The notes under the pieces: model-generated
The model's input: only the letters and a program-made list of their open reading frames with translations
Database searches by the model: none
What the model was told of the DNA's origin: nothing
In this document: piece by piece, positions 33,715 to 43,307 of the stretch
Layout: the number at the start of each line of letters is the position of its first letter
Position numbering within the stretch: the stretch's first letter is position 1
Made by a program: the position numbers and the translations under genes
Source: Arthrobacter cryoconiti
GTDB lineage: Bacteria; Actinomycetota; Actinomycetes; Actinomycetales; Micrococcaceae
Assembly: GCF_020905375.1 (NCBI RefSeq)
Contig: NZ_JAJJBU010000014.1
Location: forward strand, 124,001 to 188,000
Length of the DNA stretch: 64,000 bases
Reading direction: 5' to 3'

Positions 33715-34419
33715 ATGAGTATTCCAGCGTCTGAGCCTGGCGACGCCGTTTCCGCCGGAGAGCTAAGCGCCCGTTATGACAAGTTCGTGGTTGACCTGCT
33801 AGGTGGTATTGCCTACGGTGAGCTGTCCGCCTTTGAGCACCTCTCTTCTGATGCTCGTTATTCTCCAACGCTGGCGGATAGAGCTGTTCTGGGCAAGATG
33901 GCCGTGGCAGAATTTGGTCACTTTGAGATGGTATGTGAGCGTCTGAACGGTATGGGCATGGACCCGGAGCTGGCCATGCTCCCCTTCCAGCGGATAGTGG
34001 ATTTGTTCCATGAGCGCACCCGGCCAGCCGACTGGCATGAGTCGCTGATGAAGGCGTATGTAGTGGATGCTATTACGGAAGACTTCTATGCGGCGATTGC
34101 CGAGAACTTGGATGTTGCAACCCGATCCGTGATCGCGCAAGTGCGGACCAGTGAAGAGCAAACAACGCTGCTGGCCGGATTGCTGAAAAACATGTTAGAT
34201 GACGACCCCAGGCTTTCTTCACGGCTGGCACTGTGGGGCAGGCGTCTGGTGGGAGAGGCATTGAGCCGTGCCCAGTACATTGGCGCTAAACACAGTTTTC
34301 TGGTGGGATTGCGCCCGGATGGCACTCAGGAGCAGGCGGCAGCGGATGTCCACGCCATCCTGTCTGTCCTGACTCGCAATCACTCCAGACGTATGAATTC
34401 TCTGGGCCTCACGGCATAA
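33715..34419 (+). CDS. Ferritin-like fold protein
   Basis: A mostly helical protein of 234 residues. Metal-type pairs are visible in YGELSAFEHL and AVAEFGHFEMVCERL, compatible with a ferritin-like diiron four-helix bundle distantly related to the MiaE (tRNA hydroxylase) group. Actinobacterial homologues lie next to DEAD-box helicase genes. The ATG at 33715 is chosen from the TANNNT element seven bases upstream. Function not established. Confidence 0.75.
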   Translation: MSIPASEPGDAVSAGELSARYDKFVVDLLGGIAYGELSAFEHLSSDARYSPTLADRAVLGKMAVAEFGHFEMVCERLNGMGMDPELAMLPFQRIVDLFHERTRPADWHESLMKAYVVDAITEDFYAAIAENLDVATRSVIAQVRTSEEQTTLLAGLLKNMLDDDPRLSSRLALWGRRLVGEALSRAQYIGAKHSFLVGLRPDGTQEQAAADVHAILSVLTRNHSRRMNSLGLTA

Positions 34420-34430
34420 CCCCAGAGATT

Positions 34431-34964
34431 TTAGATCTCGTCTTGCCCAATGTCACGGCGATTTGTGGTTGTTGCGGCCATGATGTCAGACGCGATGCGC
34501 CGTGTAATTTGTGCCAGTGATTCTTGGGCAGTGATGCGCTGTTCGGTGATCCCATCCAGTGGATTCCAGCCGTGATACCAGCCTCGCATTTGCGGTTCAC
34601 CAAAATCGGCCACTTTGCCCGGCCGGCTCTGGTGGCGTCGAAGAGTCTCGTCAAATGTGAGGTCGTAGGAGTAAAAAAGACTTGGCCCATCATGGCCGTC
34701 GCGCAGCCGTCGCAGTGATTCGCTGTACCCCGAGGAGTTGAAGATGCCGTCCATGACCACTGTGCGGCCGTGGACAAGGGATTGCGCGGCCGCTTGTTCG
34801 ATGAGTACAACGCTCAGAGGTGAATAATTTCCATGTTCGCCAAGGATGACCCGGCGAAAGTGGTCTTGCTCAATCCAAACAGCTCCAAGTTCTCTTTGGA
34901 GAGCGCGGGCCACTGTGCTCTTACCGGAGCCTGAATTACCGCGTAAGACTACGAGAGTGGCCAT
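34431..34964 (-). CDS. P-loop kinase-like protein
   Basis: A 177-residue ATP-binding protein with Walker A RGNSGSGKST at residues 7-16 and an LID-like arginine segment later (TLRRHQSRPGKV). It resembles small AAA_33/shikimate-kinase-like nucleotide or sugar kinases, but the acceptor is not clear. ATG 34964 is favoured over the frame opening at 34982, as it places the P-loop at the usual distance from the start. It converges with the ferritin-like gene and lies downstream of the efflux operon. Confidence 0.75.
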   Translation of the reverse strand: MATLVVLRGNSGSGKSTVARALQRELGAVWIEQDHFRRVILGEHGNYSPLSVVLIEQAAAQSLVHGRTVVMDGIFNSSGYSESLRRLRDGHDGPSLFYSYDLTFDETLRRHQSRPGKVADFGEPQMRGWYHGWNPLDGITEQRITAQESLAQITRRIASDIMAATTTNRRDIGQDEI

Positions 34965-35019
34965 AGCTTTATCCAAGCACAAGAACTTCGGCGGGGTAGT
35001 AAGCTGACGCTCGCAGAAG

Positions 35020-36636
35020 CTAACTTGCCCGCTGGTCTTCCGTTTCTGGCACTGCGTCCTCTTTAGTAGGCTGGCCCGAAAGTCTCAGAGTTGCCAGGAG
35101 CCCCAGTACCAAGAACCCTGATGCGGCAAAGGCCGAGTAACGGGTGCCATCACTAAATGCTGCGCGGGCGGCCGCACCCACGTCGGGATCCTTCGCCGCG
35201 AGTGCGGGGATCGCGCCGCCGGCGCTAAGAACCACGGAATCTAGAATCTGGGTCCGTGCAGATTCTGGCAGATTGGGGGAACTTTCGGCGAGCCGGGCGT
35301 CCAAGGAGGACCCTAAGGAGGTGAACAGTACTGTCCCCAGGATCGCAATTCCCAGTGCGGAACCGATCTGCCGGGCCGTACTGGCGGTGCCAGAGCCCTG
35401 GCCGCTCTTTTCTACGGGGACATCTTTGAGTACCACGCCTGTTAGTTGGGCGGTGGCAAGACCAACGCCAAAGCCGTAGACGAAGAGGAACGGGATCACT
35501 GTGAGCCATGTGGAGTCTGCGGAAATAACGAGGCCTAATCCGGCAACACCTACGATCTCGGCCAAGATCCCTACGCGTACGATCGCCACCGGGGTTATTT
35601 TGTCCAAAACAACGCTGGAAAGACCGCTGGCCGCGAATGATCCAATGGCCAGAGCGAGCAGCACCAACCCCGTCTGCAATGCGTCATAACCAATCACATT
35701 CTGCAGCCACAGTGGAAGCGAGAGGATGATGCCGAATTCACCAAGGGAGACGATCATCGCGGCGATATTGCCATTGCGGAAAGATGGAATGGTGAACAGT
35801 GCGAAGGCCAGAAGTGTGGTGGCACCGGCCCTTTGGCGGCGTATTCCCCACCAGATGAACCCCGCGCCAGAGGCCAGCGTGATCGCGAACGCCACCGGGA
35901 TGGGAGAGAGTGCGAACGGCCACGTCCACGTGCCGATGACCGGAGCCTGCCCGGGGCGGACCAACCACCAGCCGTAGCTGCGCCCTTCGATCAGGCCGAA
36001 GACCAAGGAGGCGCTGGCAACCACGGACAGGACTGCCCCTATGACGTCGATGCGACGTGGCTCGCCTGCGTCTTTTGACTCGGCCACGCACAGCAGAATG
36101 CCGATCACGATGATGGCGGCCAAGGGTACGTTGATCCCGAAGGCCCAGCGCCATGAATAGTACGTGGTCAGCCAGCCGCCCAGCAGCGGACCGACGGCCA
36201 CCATTCCACCGATAGTCGAGCCCCAGACGGCGAACGCGATTCCGCGTTCCTTCCCTCTGAAGGTGGCATTGATGAGAGACAACGTTGTGGGCAACACCAT
36301 TGCTCCGCCGACGCCTTGGACAATCCGTGCCAGAATCAACAGTTCTCCGGACGGTGCCATTGCGGCAAAGACGGATGCAGCAGCAAAGATGATCACACCC
36401 GTGAGCAGGATCCGACGGCGACCGTAGCGGTCAGCTAAGGTTCCAAAGACCAGCAGGAGTGCAGCAAATACGAGAGTGTAGCTTTCTTGGACCCATTGCA
36501 CTTGCGTCGATGTGATGTCTAGATCGCGCACAATTGACGGAATTGCTACGTTGACGATCGTGGAATCGACAATGATCAACGCTACAGCAACGCTGATGAA
36601 GACCAGTCCCGCCCAGCGGCGGCGTGAGGCCGTCAT
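35020..36636 (-). CDS. MFS drug-efflux transporter (DHA2 family)
   Basis: A 538-residue major-facilitator transporter of the 14-helix EmrB/QacA type. Motifs include VDSTIVNVAIPSIVRDLDI (helix 1), LADRYGRRRILLTG (motif A) and ILARIVQGVGGAMVLPTTLSL (motif C region). It overlaps the MMPL gene by 4 bp, so the two are translated together. MarR divergent upstream is the probable regulator. Exported compounds are unknown. Confidence 0.9.
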   Translation of the reverse strand: MTASRRRWAGLVFISVAVALIIVDSTIVNVAIPSIVRDLDITSTQVQWVQESYTLVFAALLLVFGTLADRYGRRRILLTGVIIFAAASVFAAMAPSGELLILARIVQGVGGAMVLPTTLSLINATFRGKERGIAFAVWGSTIGGMVAVGPLLGGWLTTYYSWRWAFGINVPLAAIIVIGILLCVAESKDAGEPRRIDVIGAVLSVVASASLVFGLIEGRSYGWWLVRPGQAPVIGTWTWPFALSPIPVAFAITLASGAGFIWWGIRRQRAGATTLLAFALFTIPSFRNGNIAAMIVSLGEFGIILSLPLWLQNVIGYDALQTGLVLLALAIGSFAASGLSSVVLDKITPVAIVRVGILAEIVGVAGLGLVISADSTWLTVIPFLFVYGFGVGLATAQLTGVVLKDVPVEKSGQGSGTASTARQIGSALGIAILGTVLFTSLGSSLDARLAESSPNLPESARTQILDSVVLSAGGAIPALAAKDPDVGAAARAAFSDGTRYSAFAASGFLVLGLLATLRLSGQPTKEDAVPETEDQRAS

Positions 36637-38810
36637 CGTAGTTGCCCATCCACTGGTTCCCGCGAGAGTTTAGAGGGCCACCAGATTGCCCGGCCGATGT
36701 CGTAAGAGGCGGCTGGTACTAGGAGAGAACGCACAATCACAGTGTCCAAGAGCACCCCGAAAGCAACTATGAACGCGATCTGAGCTAAGAACAAAATCGG
36801 GATCACGGCCAGAGCAGCGAAGGTTGCGGCCAGCACCACGCCAGCAGAGGTAATGACGCTGCCTGTCATGCCCAGCCCGCGCAGGATGCCGGGGCGGGTA
36901 CCGATGCGCAGCGATTCCTCTCTCACCCGTGTCATCAAGAAGATGTTGTAGTCCACACCCAGGGCAACAAGGAAGACGAAGCCAAAGAGTGGGACTGCCG
37001 CATCCGCGCCAGGAAAGTGGAATACATGATTGAACACAATGGCAGATACTCCAAGTGCGGCAGCGTATGAGACAACCACACTGGCAATCAGCAACAGCGG
37101 AGCCACGATTGAGCGCAGTAGGAGCATCAAGATGATCAAGATGACCAGCAACACGATCGGGATGATCTTTGTGAGGTCGCTTTGCGCCGTCGTATTGGTA
37201 TCCAAAGCTATGGCGCTCACCCCGCCCACGAGCACGCCAGGATCGGTCGCGGGGAGATCGGCACGCAGTGTGCGCACCACCTGTTCGGCGGCTTGAGAAT
37301 CCGGTTGTGAGCTGAGAACAGCATTGATAAGGACCTTGCTGTCCTTGACCAGTGGCGCAGCTTGGGCCCCGGGACGAGAATTCCCCGCGTAGATAGACGC
37401 TGAATTGATGCCATCGCTGGACTCAACGGCCCGCAGGGTGGCCTCAGCTTTAGCTTGATCCACAACTATCACCACGGGGCTGCCGGATCCGCTCGGGAAG
37501 TGCTCGGCCGAAACCTTTTGACCGGCGGCGGCCTCTGACTTGGTCAAGATGACGTCACTTTGTGGGACACCGTTGGCCTGCAATTGCAGCAGGCCGCTGC
37601 CGCAAGCAAGCAAGACAATGAGCGAGATGGCCCACGTGGCCCTAGGGCGTCGGGAGACGAGTGTGCCCACCTTGTTCCACAATCCGGTGATGCCTTCGAG
37701 TCCATGTACAGATGTGGTGTTCGCCCGGTGAGAGTGTTCGGCATCCGTTTCAAGACGAGGACGGAACGGCCAAAATGCCACACGTCCGAAAACGACCAGA
37801 AGCACCGGCAACAGGGTTAGGGATGCAAGAAGGGCGAAGACGATACCGATCGCGGCAATCGGTCCCAAACTCTTGTTGGAGTTCAAATCGGAGAACAGGA
37901 GGCAGAGCAGGGCAATGATCACAGTGGCGCCGGAGGCTGCGATCGGCTCAAGTGCAGCCCGCCACGCGCGGGCAATGGCTGCCCATTTAGAGTCAACGTG
38001 ATGCAGAGATTCTCGGAAACGTGCCACCAGGAGCAAAGAATAATCGGTGGCAGCACCAATGACCAAGATGGAGAGAATGCCCTGACTTTGCCCGCTGAGT
38101 TTGATCCACCCCCAACTAGCGAAGGCATACACCAGCAAGATAGCCGCGGACAGTGCGAAGACGGAGGTAAAGAGGACTAGAAACGGCAGCACAATTGAGC
38201 GGTAAACCAACAGCAATATCAAGAACACGGCTCCGCCGGCGACCAATAGCAAAATGCCGTCAATGCCGCCAAAGGCATTGACCAGATCTGCCGTTAGCCC
38301 AGCCGGGCCAGTGACGTACGCTGCCGTGGAGGCAGAATTGGCGCTCCCGGCAATGGTGCGGAGATCGGCAATCACGCTCTTGATATTTTCGGTATCGCTG
38401 ACGGGGACAATGAACTGCACAGCTTTAGAGTCTTGGGACGGAATCGGTCCAATAACTGAGCTGGTCGCGGGCGGAACTGGCGTCTGAACTCCTTGGACGG
38501 AGCCAAGCTTGGTGCCCAATTTTTGGTAGTCAGCCAGCTGTGTTGGTGTCAGAGCGCTCTTCGAAGCGATCACGACGATGGCCGGAATTTCTTTGGAATC
38601 TGTGAACTTCTGTTGCCACGTGTTGACCTCGGTGGACTCAGCGCTCGCAGGCAGGAAAGCCGCTTGATCGTTGCTGGAGACAGATGAGAGTTTGCCGAAG
38701 GTTGGTCCGCCGAAACTGGCCGCAGCGAACCAGATGATGAGCAGTACTGCGGGTAAGAGGATGCGCAACCATCGCGCTGGTTTCCAGTCGCGTCGGGTAT
38801 CAGTTCTCAT
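36633..38810 (-). CDS. MMPL/RND family transporter
   Basis: A 725-residue proton-driven transporter with two repeated halves, each with a periplasmic domain and about six helices. MMPL features are GAATDYSLLLVARFRESL in the first half and VDYNIFLMTRVREE in the second (the helix-4 Asp-Tyr pairs of the proton relay). It is the first gene of the operon with the MFS gene. The family exports lipids or drugs in actinobacteria; the substrate is unknown. Confidence 0.88.
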   Translation of the reverse strand: MRTDTRRDWKPARWLRILLPAVLLIIWFAAASFGGPTFGKLSSVSSNDQAAFLPASAESTEVNTWQQKFTDSKEIPAIVVIASKSALTPTQLADYQKLGTKLGSVQGVQTPVPPATSSVIGPIPSQDSKAVQFIVPVSDTENIKSVIADLRTIAGSANSASTAAYVTGPAGLTADLVNAFGGIDGILLLVAGGAVFLILLLVYRSIVLPFLVLFTSVFALSAAILLVYAFASWGWIKLSGQSQGILSILVIGAATDYSLLLVARFRESLHHVDSKWAAIARAWRAALEPIAASGATVIIALLCLLFSDLNSNKSLGPIAAIGIVFALLASLTLLPVLLVVFGRVAFWPFRPRLETDAEHSHRANTTSVHGLEGITGLWNKVGTLVSRRPRATWAISLIVLLACGSGLLQLQANGVPQSDVILTKSEAAAGQKVSAEHFPSGSGSPVVIVVDQAKAEATLRAVESSDGINSASIYAGNSRPGAQAAPLVKDSKVLINAVLSSQPDSQAAEQVVRTLRADLPATDPGVLVGGVSAIALDTNTTAQSDLTKIIPIVLLVILIILMLLLRSIVAPLLLIASVVVSYAAALGVSAIVFNHVFHFPGADAAVPLFGFVFLVALGVDYNIFLMTRVREESLRIGTRPGILRGLGMTGSVITSAGVVLAATFAALAVIPILFLAQIAFIVAFGVLLDTVIVRSLLVPAASYDIGRAIWWPSKLSREPVDGQLR

Positions 38811-38846
38811 GATCTGGTGGAGCCCTTTCGGGAGTGCGGGACGAGA

Positions 38847-38910
38847 ATTACCTACTAGGGCTACTACGAGATATTTTATCTGTAGATTTTCTAATAAGTA
38901 ACTAGGTAAG
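38847..38910. promoter_or_regulatory. Candidate MarR operator region between the efflux operon and marR
   Basis: TTACCTA occurs at 38848-38854 and inverted (TAGGTAA) at 38903-38909, with flanks also similar. The right copy covers the -35 area of both divergent promoters; the left copy lies just downstream of the putative efflux promoter. This fits repression of both by the adjacent MarR protein, but no binding data exist. Confidence 0.55.
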
Positions 38911-38925
38911 CATTATCTTTGGCTA

Positions 38926-38931
38926 TATAAT
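38926..38931 (+). promoter_or_regulatory. -10 element of leaderless marR
   Basis: A perfect TATAAT ends six bases before the ATG at 38938, with no ribosome site. Confidence 0.65.
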
Positions 38932-38937
38932 ACACTC

Positions 38938-39486
38938 ATGTCCGTCTCACGCAAGCCTCCAGCATCGACGATGGACTCGATGCTGGACCCGAGGGTTATC
39001 GATCCTCATTTGGAGCTCGTGGATCACTCCTCACTCAGCGAAGATGAGATCACGCAGGTTGTGAACGTTCTTAAGGGGATTCGGCATTGGCGTGAGGCCG
39101 AAGCCGCTCTTAGCTTTGAATCCCGTAACCACATGCGACTCAATGAAACTGACATGAAGGCCCTCCGCTTTCTCGTGATGTCAAAGAACCAAAAAATGGT
39201 AGCTACTCCTGGCCTTCTGGCGGAGCATCTAAACATTTCCACGGCTGCCACCACGAAGATGCTGGACCGGTTGACGGCTGCTGGGCACATCGAGAGATCG
39301 GTTCACCCCACCGATCGCCGTGCTGTCATGATCACCATCACCGAAGGCACTCATGAACAAGTGCGGGAGACAGTGGGACGCAGCCACGCGCGTCGCTTCG
39401 ACGTGGCCGCACGGTTGACTCCAGACGAACGTGAAGTCGTGATTCGTTTCCTAAACGATCTCAGTGACACATCAAACAAGCAGTAG
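38938..39486 (+). CDS. MarR-family transcriptional regulator
   Basis: A 182-residue winged-helix protein. Residues about 70-140 contain MLDRLTAAGHIERSVHPTDRR, the MarR wing. The N-terminal ~30 residues are polar. It is divergent from the MMPL-MFS operon and overlaps the next gene by a few bases or abuts it. A classic drug-efflux repressor arrangement; the ligand is unknown. Confidence 0.9.
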   Translation: MSVSRKPPASTMDSMLDPRVIDPHLELVDHSSLSEDEITQVVNVLKGIRHWREAEAALSFESRNHMRLNETDMKALRFLVMSKNQKMVATPGLLAEHLNISTAATTKMLDRLTAAGHIERSVHPTDRRAVMITITEGTHEQVRETVGRSHARRFDVAARLTPDEREVVIRFLNDLSDTSNKQ

Positions 39487-39490
39487 GCTC

Positions 39491-39931
39491 ATGGGCATGG
39501 TCTTGAAAAGTGATTCGTCAGCGCGCACGCGGACGGCCACACGGCGAATCGTGTTTGCGCTCGCAGCAATGGGGACGGTTGCCTTAGGCCTTGCCGTACA
39601 TTTTCTGGTACCCGGAGATGCGGCTGGCCTCGTTGCTGACGCTCTCTATACGGTGCTTGTATATCTCTTCGTGGGGTTTCTGGCCCCTCGGATCCCGCGC
39701 GTGTGGGTGGCAGCGGTGGCTCTTGCCTTCAGTGCCGCCGTCGAACTTTCTCAGCTCTCCGGGCTCCCGGCTCAATTGGCTCAGTCCTTCCCGCCCTCCC
39801 GTCTGGTACTTGGCACCACCTTCTCCGCGCTGGACCTGGTGGCCTACGCCATTGGAGCCGTCGCAGCGCTGGCTGTTGATACTGCCATCTCTGCGCGTGC
39901 CGCGGCATGGGGTAGCTCACAAGCGGAATAG
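39491..39931 (+). CDS. DUF2809 family membrane protein
   Basis: A 146-residue protein with about four helices and the DUF2809 features FLAPRIPRVWVAAVALAFSAAVELSQL (with the conserved Glu) and GTTFSALDLVAYAIG. The ATG at 39491 lies 4 bp after the marR stop; a longer frame from 39464 would overlap marR. It may be co-transcribed with marR. Function unknown. Confidence 0.75.
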   Translation: MGMVLKSDSSARTRTATRRIVFALAAMGTVALGLAVHFLVPGDAAGLVADALYTVLVYLFVGFLAPRIPRVWVAAVALAFSAAVELSQLSGLPAQLAQSFPPSRLVLGTTFSALDLVAYAIGAVAALAVDTAISARAAAWGSSQAE

Positions 39932-39979
39932 TTTGCCCGACCCGGGGGCTAACACCTGCAGGACTTCGGGAGGAAACAC

Positions 39980-41068
39980 ATGCTGGAGGTAGTGGTCATT
40001 GGCGCCGGTCAGGCGGGACTTTCTGCTGCGTATTATCTGGCCCGACACGGCTTGGAAGCAGAACGGGACTTTGTTCTCCTCGACGCTAATGCCGGGCCCG
40101 GAGGGGCATGGCGCCATCGCTGGCCTTCCCTAACGCTCGGAGCTGCTCATGCCATTCATGACCTCCCAGGGATGAAGCTTGGCGCAAGCGATTCTCACGA
40201 GGCCGCGTCCACGGTCGTTGAACGTTACTACGGCCGCTATGAGAAAACTTTTCAGCTCCCAGTTCACCGGCCCGTGAAAGTACAAGCGGTTCAAGCCAGC
40301 GATGCGTACGATCCCAGCTCACCCGGTAACCGAAACGCGCCGCTGCTGGTGCAGACAAACATGGGGGACTACTCAGCGCGGTTGGTCATCAACGCGACTG
40401 GAACCTGGGACAAGCCGTACTGGCCGCACTACCGCGGTCTGGATACTTTTACCGGACGGGAACTCCATACTCACGATTTCCACTCGGCACAAGAGTTTGC
40501 GGGTCAGCGAGTTCTGGTAGTGGGAGCGGGCACGTCCGCAGTTTCGTTTCTGCTCCAGCTTGCTGAGGCAGGGGCACAAACCGCCTGGTCTACGAGGCGT
40601 CCGCCTGAATTCACCAACCGTGAGTTTAAGCCCGACTGGGGGCGTGATGTTGAACAACGTGTCAATGAGCGCACAGCTGCGGGGCTACCTCCGCTAAGTG
40701 TGGTCGGCGTGACAGGCTTGCCATTAACACGGCAGTACCAAAAAGGTATTGATGCCGGAATATTATCCTCACGCGGCCCGCTGCAGCGGTTCACAGAGAC
40801 GGGTGCCGTATTTAGCGATGGGAGCAACTTCGCCGCGGATACCATCCTCTGGGCCACGGGATTCCGTGCGGCGCTGGATCACCTTGCGCCGCTGAAACTA
40901 CGTGAGCACGGCGGCGGCATTGTCATGGATGGGGTAAAGGTGGCCCGGGAACCACGCGTACTTTTGGTCGGCTACGGCGCCTCTGCGTCCACACTGGGCG
41001 CCAGCCGGGCTGGACGTGCGGCTGCGTTGGCTGCCATTGAAATGATCAATGTTGCGGTGACGCACTGA
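39980..41068 (+). CDS. FAD/NAD(P)-binding monooxygenase-like protein
   Basis: A 362-residue flavoprotein. The FAD motif VIGAGQAGLSAAYYLARHG (5-23) and a second dinucleotide motif VVGAGTSAVSFLLQLAEAG (about 176-194) match flavin-containing monooxygenases/CzcO-type. The ATG has GGGAGGA upstream. The gene's stop codon lies at the edge of a 55-bp tandem repeat array, whose first unit begins in its last codons. The substrate is unknown. Confidence 0.85.
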   Translation: MLEVVVIGAGQAGLSAAYYLARHGLEAERDFVLLDANAGPGGAWRHRWPSLTLGAAHAIHDLPGMKLGASDSHEAASTVVERYYGRYEKTFQLPVHRPVKVQAVQASDAYDPSSPGNRNAPLLVQTNMGDYSARLVINATGTWDKPYWPHYRGLDTFTGRELHTHDFHSAQEFAGQRVLVVGAGTSAVSFLLQLAEAGAQTAWSTRRPPEFTNREFKPDWGRDVEQRVNERTAAGLPPLSVVGVTGLPLTRQYQKGIDAGILSSRGPLQRFTETGAVFSDGSNFAADTILWATGFRAALDHLAPLKLREHGGGIVMDGVKVAREPRVLLVGYGASASTLGASRAGRAAALAAIEMINVAVTH

Positions 41069-41394
41069 ACTGGCTGGACCTGAAGTAGGAGTCAGTAAGC
41101 CTTTGAGCGGCGCTGCGCACTGAGCTGGCTGGACCCGAAGCAGGAGTCAGCAAGCCTTGGAGCGGCGCTGCGCACTGAACTGGCTGGACCCGAAGCAGGA
41201 GTCAGTAAGCCTTTGAGCGGCGCTGCGCACTGAGCTGGCTGGACCCGAAGCAGGAGTCAGCAAGCCTTGGAGCGGCGCTGCGCACTGAACTGGCTGGACC
41301 CGAAGCAGGAGTCAGTAAGCCTTTGAGCGACGCTGCGCACTGAGCTGGCTGGACCCGAAGCAGGAGTCAGTAAGCCTTTGAGCGGCGGTGACGC
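41064..41394. repeat. Six tandem copies of a 55-bp unit
   Basis: Units start at 41064, 41119, 41174, 41229, 41284 and 41339 (the last is 56 bp). Two variants alternate: one with ACTGAACTGG and CCTTTGAG, one with ACTGAGCTGG and CCTTGGAG, so a 110-bp pair was itself duplicated. The array is flanked by GCGGTGACGCACT on both sides, once in the end of the monooxygenase gene. 55 is not a multiple of three, so it is non-coding. The array fills most of the 427-bp gap at 41069-41495. Confidence 0.92.
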
Positions 41395-41495
41395 ACTCAC
41401 AGTTCGCTCGGCACGCTGCGCTCCGCGGAGCGCTTCGGAAATATCTAGGAGCCACCCGGAGTTGGCCCAGAAGAGACAACCTGAAAGGTAAAACC

Positions 41496-42494
41496 ATGAC
41501 TCTTCCCGTTTCTATCCTTGACCTGGCCTATATCGGCGAGGACGGCATTGCCGCGAGCTTTCGGGCATCCGTGGAACTGGCGCAAAAGGCGGAAGAGTGG
41601 GGTTATAAGCGCATCTGGTTTGCGGAACACCACAATATGCCCTCGATCGCATCCTCTGCCACGAGCGTATTGATTTCCCACGTCGCCGCCCACACAAAGA
41701 CCATCCGGCTGGGCTCTGGCGGGATCATGCTCCCGAACCACTCCCCTCTTCAGATCGCTGAGCAGTTCGGCACCCTGGAAACACTGCACCCGGGGCGTAT
41801 TGATTTAGGGCTCGGGCGCGCACCGGGCAGCGACCAAAATACTATGCGGGCACTGCGGCGAGACCCGTCGTCGGCGGACACGTTCCCGGCAGACGTGCAG
41901 GAATTGCAAGCCTATTTCAGCGGGCAGAGTCGTATTTCCGGAGTGAATGCCTATCCGGGCAAGGACACAAACGTCCCGTTGTACATCTTGGGTTCGTCCT
42001 TGTTTGGCGCACGGCTTGCGGCCGCCCTCGGCCTGCCGTATTCGTTCGCTTCCCATTTTGCCCCCCAAGCGTTGGAAGATGCAGTCAAGATCTACCGCCG
42101 CGATTTTCAGCCGTCGTCGGCGCTGTCCGAACCGTATGTGATCGCCGGCGTCAACGCGATAGTCGCTGATACTGCGGAGGAAGCTGACTCTTTGCTCCTC
42201 ACGGCTAAACGACGCCGTGTGGCCTCCATGGTGGGGCGCGGCCAAACGTTCACGGATGCAGAAATGGACCTGTTGCTGGAATCCCCAGCAGGCCAACAAG
42301 TGATGAACATGATGCGTTACTCTGCCGTCGGCACGCCGTCGTCCGTCCGCACTTACCTAGACGACTTCGCGAAGCTGGCTGACGCTGATGAGCTCATCGT
42401 TGCCACTTTGGTGAGTGAAAAGACGGCGTGGATTCGTAGCTTTGAACTGTTGGCACAGGCCATGGAGCTGCAGCCGGAACAGCCCCAGTTGTAA
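41496..42494 (+). CDS. LLM-class flavin-dependent oxidoreductase
   Basis: A luciferase-like monooxygenase of 332 residues. Family marks are the N-terminal [32 protein letters not shown], and [15 protein letters not shown]. It would use reduced FMN, F420 or FAD; F420 use cannot be decided here. GAAAGG precedes the ATG. The frame is open upstream to 41388, but that part covers the end of the repeat region. A large terminator follows. Confidence 0.88.
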   Translation: MTLPVSILDLAYIGEDGIAASFRASVELAQKAEEWGYKRIWFAEHHNMPSIASSATSVLISHVAAHTKTIRLGSGGIMLPNHSPLQIAEQFGTLETLHPGRIDLGLGRAPGSDQNTMRALRRDPSSADTFPADVQELQAYFSGQSRISGVNAYPGKDTNVPLYILGSSLFGARLAAALGLPYSFASHFAPQALEDAVKIYRRDFQPSSALSEPYVIAGVNAIVADTAEEADSLLLTAKRRRVASMVGRGQTFTDAEMDLLLESPAGQQVMNMMRYSAVGTPSSVRTYLDDFAKLADADELIVATLVSEKTAWIRSFELLAQAMELQPEQPQL

Positions 42495-42499
42495 CCGTC

Positions 42500-42563
42500 A
42501 CGGCGTGCAAATGTTGCGAGGGCGTGTCAAAGTTCACACGCCCTCGCAACGTTGGCACGCCGT
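42500..42563. terminator. Large hairpin between LLM gene and thiE
   Basis: Arms ACGGCGTGC and GTTGCGAGGGCGTGT pair with their complements up to GCACGCCGT around a short loop, with one or two bulges. The genes converge, so it probably ends both transcripts. Confidence 0.75.
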
Positions 42564-42599
42564 CGTCAGAAAAACGGACCGATCACTTGCAGTGAAGCG

Positions 42600-43289
42600 T
42601 CAATTAGCCAGTGCCGGCAAGCGTGAGAGCAGTTCCTGGGCGGCCGCCGTCGGATCTGATGCGTCGGTTACTGCCCGCACCACAACAATCCGGGACGCAC
42701 CGGCCTCAACCACGGCGTCGACGGTGGAGAGGTCCACGCCGCCAATGGCGAACCACGGTGTGGATGTTTTCAAAGATGCGGCGTATTCCACTAGCTCAAG
42801 CCCGACGGCGGCCCGTCCGGGTTTGGTCGGTGTGGCCCATAGCGGACCCACGCAGAAGTAATCGGCATGCTCGGCCGCAGCGAACGCCTGAGCGGGATCG
42901 TGGCTGGAAAGTCCCACTGAAACTTCCGGCCCCACAAGTGACCTTGCGGCTTCCAAGGGGAGATCCTTTTGCCCAACATGGAACACGGGAGCGCCGGAGA
43001 GCATGGCAATGTCGGCGCGGTCGTTGACAGCCCACAACTTTCCAAATTCCTCCGCCACAGAGCGCAGCACAGCCAACAGTTCAAGTTCCTCGGCTGCTTC
43101 GAGGGACTTGTCCCGCAGCTGGATAATGTCCACACCGCCTGCATAGGCCGCGCGTATGAAATCTTCAAAATCCCCGCGCTCGTGACGTGAATCGGTGCAC
43201 ACATATAGGCGCGCCGCGGCGAGAGAGGCTGCGCCGGAATTGGGTAACCGTGAAGACGAGGTGTCATGTGTGAGTGAACTAGTGTGCAT
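42600..43289 (-). CDS. thiE: Thiamine-phosphate synthase
   Basis: A TIM-barrel enzyme of 229 residues that joins the pyrimidine and thiazole moieties to give thiamine phosphate. Motifs are [20 protein letters not shown] (pyrophosphate binding) and [12 protein letters not shown], then [10 protein letters not shown]. The ATG is preceded by TAGTCT and seven bases, so it may be leaderless. It is divergent from thiO and its start is ~20 bp from the TPP riboswitch on the other strand, so the riboswitch does not control it. Confidence 0.93.
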   Translation of the reverse strand: MHTSSLTHDTSSSRLPNSGAASLAAARLYVCTDSRHERGDFEDFIRAAYAGGVDIIQLRDKSLEAAEELELLAVLRSVAEEFGKLWAVNDRADIAMLSGAPVFHVGQKDLPLEAARSLVGPEVSVGLSSHDPAQAFAAAEHADYFCVGPLWATPTKPGRAAVGLELVEYAASLKTSTPWFAIGGVDLSTVDAVVEAGASRIVVVRAVTDASDPTAAAQELLSRLPALAN

Positions 43290-43296
43290 GTCTCAT

Positions 43297-43302
43297 AGAC
43301 TA
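43297..43302 (-). promoter_or_regulatory. Putative -10 element of leaderless thiE
   Basis: TAGTCT ends seven bases before ATG 43289 and is next to the start of the TPP riboswitch on the other strand. Confidence 0.45.
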
Positions 43303-43307
43303 GTTCA

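Noticed and set aside
41064-41394. Tandem repeats as a possible CRISPR array
   Set aside because: Units are contiguous 55-bp copies without unique spacers, and no cas genes are present.
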